Source of the DNA: an uncultured Bacilli bacterium
GTDB lineage: Bacteria; Bacillota_I; Bacilli_A; RF39; UBA660
Length of the DNA stretch: 15,828 bases
Assembly (NCBI GenBank): GCA_947624855.1
Contig: CANQMC010000015.1
Span: 1 to 15,828, forward strand
Direction: 5' to 3'
Under the pieces are notes generated by a model. The model made no database searches and was not told the DNA's origin. It was given only the letters and a program-made list of their open reading frames with translations. Positions 13,845-15,828 of this stretch are shown one piece after another. Every line of letters begins with the position of its first letter. The stretch's first letter is position 1. The position numbers were made by a program, and so were the translations under genes.

Positions 13845-14609
13845 CTATCTAGGGTAGCCCACATACATTAAACCATTACATTTAATACCACCCATGCCAT
13901 CATGGCCATATTTAGTTTTGTTTAATAATTCAATTAAATTTATTTCTTTATTGCGTTCAGTTAGAGCTAAAGTACTAGCGATTATTGCAGGATCTAAAGC
14001 ATGAATATTAGTTCTTTTGGGACTTGAGGCAAAGTTTGCTCCAGCTTTTATAAGTTCTTCATAATTACTTTGACAAGCACCTGCGATTATTATTAATTTG
14101 TCATGTGATTTTTCATATTTACGAGCGGCTTTTACGGCTTTAATAAAATTAGCTGTGTTACGATAGTTATCAAGATTATTTATATCCCCATTTTTAGCAT
14201 AATAAGCATCATGACCAGTAATAATAATTATGTCTGGTTTATATTCTTTTAAAAGTGGTAATATTGCTTCATATACATGATTTTCATTTATTCTTTTACC
14301 TATAGCGTATACACCAGCATTTTTATAATAGTTTAAACATTTTTTTAAATAATCTTGATCACCATCTATATGTAAAATTTTAGCTGGTAAGTAAAAATAA
14401 TCATTGCGATCTAAATTGGTTTCTGATGTTTCTTCTGTTTCTTTAATTTCTTTAGTATATTTTTCTAAATCATTTAAAGGGGCATCAGCATATAATCTTA
14501 CTTCTAAACCTTTTAAATAATAAATGTCATTTTTGATGTTAGTTATTTTAAAAATAGTATCATGGTTATAACTTATTCTGGTTACTAAATCACCACGTTT
14601 TAGCTCCAT
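13845..14609 (-). CDS. yabG: Sporulation-specific cysteine protease YabG
   Basis: This 254-residue protease of the YabG family (peptidase U57) processes spore coat proteins in the mother cell of B. subtilis and germination proteins in Clostridioides difficile. An N-terminal domain (GDLVTRISYNHDTIFKI, 6-22) is followed by the protease domain. H133 in ITGHDAYY and C179 in AGACQSNYEELIKAG are the likely catalytic pair; I recall H161 and C207 for the C. difficile enzyme, and the spacing of 46 residues is the same. The conserved SSPKRTNIHALDPA (195-208) and YGHDGMGGIKCNGLMYV follow. The protein is somewhat shorter than Bacillus YabG. The ATG follows GGTGA by four bases. A sigma-E-like promoter candidate lies immediately upstream. 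Confidence 0.94.
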   Translation of the reverse strand: MELKRGDLVTRISYNHDTIFKITNIKNDIYYLKGLEVRLYADAPLNDLEKYTKEIKETEETSETNLDRNDYFYLPAKILHIDGDQDYLKKCLNYYKNAGVYAIGKRINENHVYEAILPLLKEYKPDIIIITGHDAYYAKNGDINNLDNYRNTANFIKAVKAARKYEKSHDKLIIIAGACQSNYEELIKAGANFASSPKRTNIHALDPAIIASTLALTERNKEINLIELLNKTKYGHDGMGGIKCNGLMYVGYPR

Positions 14610-14623
14610 ATAATCACCATTTA

Positions 14624-14651
14624 AGTATATGTTTAGTTTTTTAAAATATGA
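14624..14651 (-). promoter_or_regulatory. Candidate sigma-E-type sporulation promoter of yabG
   Basis: On the minus strand TCATATT (14645-14651), a 13-base spacer and CATATACT (14624-14631). Compared with the sigma-E consensus (KMATATT, CATACAHT), the -35 matches fully and the -10 differs at one position. Transcription would start only about ten bases before the ATG. Mother-cell expression is expected for yabG, although in B. subtilis it is sigma-K dependent. Confidence 0.45.
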
Positions 14652-14670
14652 AAAGAGATAACTTAAATAA

Positions 14671-14705
14671 AAAAAAGAATTGCTCTTACTTAAATGGCAA
14701 TTCTT
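14671..14705 (-). terminator. Intrinsic terminator of the NPQTG surface-protein gene
   Basis: AAGAATTGC (14675-14683) and GCAATTCTT (14697-14705) form a perfect 9-base-pair stem with a 13-base loop. On the minus strand the hairpin is followed by a run of T residues. It separates this gene from yabG. Confidence 0.85.
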
Positions 14706-14727
14706 AAAATTATTAACTATTTATTTT

Positions 14728-15762
14728 TTAATATAATTTATTATTTTTCTTTGTATATCTATTAATTATTATTCCAATAACTATTAAACTAGAAATAATA
14801 ATTAATGGTAATTTATTACCTGTTTGAGGGTTATCAACATTATTATTTTCATTAATATTTTCATTAGTATTTTTATCAACTGATGTATTATTGTTAATAT
14901 TTTCTTTATCATCTATTGTTGTATTTGCTAGGGTGGTAAATGTTATATCATAATTATGACTATGATCACATGCATTTTCATAGTTATAAATATATTTTGT
15001 GTTAGGTTTTAAATTACTAAACTTTATATTATATATATCTAAATCATTACTTGCTTTTTTAATTTCTACATCATTAACTTTATTACCTTCTTTATCTATT
15101 ATTGTCATATTACTACTAGTACACATGATTGAGTTTGGTCCCTCAACGTGTAAATTATAATATACTAAATTTGCAGTAGTTTCAGTGATATTTTCTATCT
15201 CAAATAATTTTTTATTAAGTCTAAATTGGGCATGCCAATATAAAATATCATTTTTATTAGTAAATTCATAGTCATCAGTTCCAGCATTAATTACACATAA
15301 ACCAAGTTTATTATCACAAAATTTAGTTTTACTTAGAGAATATTCACTAAATTTATTATTAGTTAATTTATTTAATATATCTATTAATTTTTTAAACCAT
15401 TTTTCTTCTGTTTTAATTAGTTGCGTAATGTTTTTATCATTTTCATTAGGTAAATAACCATCATCTTTTCTAAGTTTATTTCCACCTGATTTATATGTTA
15501 TTATAACATCACCGTAAAGTTCAGTTATAAATTTTTCAGGATTAAAATAAGTTTCACTTGAACTATTATCTTTAAAAGTATATTTTATAGATATTTTATT
15601 ATTTTCATAATTTACTTCACTGTTATAAATATCATCTGTTATTTCACTTTCAACTAATTTTAATTCATTATATATATCTTCTAAAGTGATGTCTTTAGCT
15701 TGAACAACATTTATAAATCCAAAACAAAATATCACAGTAACAAAAAATTTTAATAACCTCAT
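14728..15762 (-). CDS. Secreted surface protein with NPQTG sorting signal
   Basis: This 344-residue exported protein is predicted to be attached to the cell wall. A signal peptide covers residues 1-22 with cleavage after VVQA. The C-terminus has the sortase layout: NPQTG (311-315), a hydrophobic stretch (about 318-334) and the basic tail RYTKKNNKLY, after an asparagine-rich wall-spanning linker (about 281-310). A fibronectin-III-like module is suggested at about 186-278 by the strand pattern TETTANLVYYNL and LKPNTKYIYNYE. Four cysteines occur in the exported part (C149, C156, C214, C265). The ATG at 15762 is chosen because AGGTGA lies eight bases upstream; an in-frame GTG at 15774 overlaps that site. 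The gene has its own promoter and terminator. Function beyond surface display is unknown; no sortase gene is in the window. Confidence 0.8.
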   Translation of the reverse strand: MRLLKFFVTVIFCFGFINVVQAKDITLEDIYNELKLVESEITDDIYNSEVNYENNKISIKYTFKDNSSSETYFNPEKFITELYGDVIITYKSGGNKLRKDDGYLPNENDKNITQLIKTEEKWFKKLIDILNKLTNNKFSEYSLSKTKFCDNKLGLCVINAGTDDYEFTNKNDILYWHAQFRLNKKLFEIENITETTANLVYYNLHVEGPNSIMCTSSNMTIIDKEGNKVNDVEIKKASNDLDIYNIKFSNLKPNTKYIYNYENACDHSHNYDITFTTLANTTIDDKENINNNTSVDKNTNENINENNNVDNPQTGNKLPLIIISSLIVIGIIINRYTKKNNKLY

Positions 15763-15770
15763 AACTATTA

Positions 15771-15776
15771 TCACCT
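15771..15776 (-). promoter_or_regulatory. Ribosome binding site deciding the NPQTG protein start
   Basis: AGGTGA lies eight bases before the ATG at 15762. The in-frame GTG at 15772-15774 is inside this site and too close to the expected transcription start to be used. Confidence 0.6.
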
Positions 15777-15782
15777 ATTATA

Positions 15783-15811
15783 TTAATATCATATATTTCT
15801 TTTTTTGTCAA
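15783..15811 (-). promoter_or_regulatory. Promoter of the NPQTG surface-protein gene
   Basis: A consensus -35 TTGACA (15806-15811), an A-rich 17-base spacer and TGATATTAA, an extended -10 with core TATTAA (15783-15788). A perfect TATAAT lies six bases further on but at the wrong spacing. This is the only perfect -35 in the window. Confidence 0.65.
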
Positions 15812-15828
15812 TTGATGATAAATAAAAG

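Noticed and set aside
1..15828. Avoidance of GATC as evidence for the R-M target
   Set aside because: About two dozen GATC sites were counted by eye, only slightly below what base composition would suggest, so nothing can be concluded.

Overview
This is an AT-rich window (roughly three quarters A+T) from a low-GC Gram-positive bacterium (Bacillota). TGA is used as a stop codon (DNA methylase at 1872-1874, divIC at 8342-8344) and tryptophan is encoded by TGG, so this is genetic code 11 and not the Mycoplasma/Spiroplasma code. Spore genes (yabG, yabP, yabQ, spoVG, a CwlD-type amidase) point to an endospore-forming or recently spore-forming member of the Bacilli. The compact layout and very low GC resemble uncultured gut lineages near RF39 or the Erysipelotrichales; that placement is inference.

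Layout. Minus strand, 1-2741: a UPF0158 protein, then a type II restriction-modification pair (Dam-class adenine methylase followed by a PD-(D/E)XK endonuclease, overlapping by 23 bases). Minus strand, 2879-6061: a NagZ-type beta-N-acetylhexosaminidase, an HtrA-type membrane serine protease, and an Abi_2/HEPN protein one base upstream of htrA. Plus strand, 6201-7154: a zinc-dependent phospholipase C family protein, converging on a CwlD-like amidase (7151-7798, minus). A 267-base control region follows, then a small XRE regulator (8066-8329, plus). Minus strand, 8342-9280: the yabP-yabQ-divIC operon. Plus strand, 9488-13220: a pair of large unrecognised membrane-anchored surface proteins. Minus strand, 13291-14609: yabG-veg-spoVG. 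Minus strand, 14728-15762: a surface protein with an NPQTG-type sorting signal.

How it fits together. yabG-veg-spoVG and yabP-yabQ-divIC keep the order and orientation of one larger Bacillus subtilis neighbourhood, but most of the intervening Bacillus genes are missing and a two-gene surface-protein operon on the opposite strand lies between the halves. Several genes act on the cell envelope or spore cortex (NagZ, HtrA, CwlD, YabQ, DivIC, the sortase-type protein). The defence-type genes are the R-M pair and the Abi protein, the latter apparently co-transcribed with htrA.

Control signals are unusually easy to read: most promoters have an extended -10 element (TGnTATAAT), -35 elements sit 17 bases upstream, and four terminator hairpins overlap or abut stop codons. 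One sigma-E-like promoter candidate lies before yabG. There is no gene-free stretch over 300 bases, and I saw no tRNA, rRNA, CRISPR array, transposon or attachment site.
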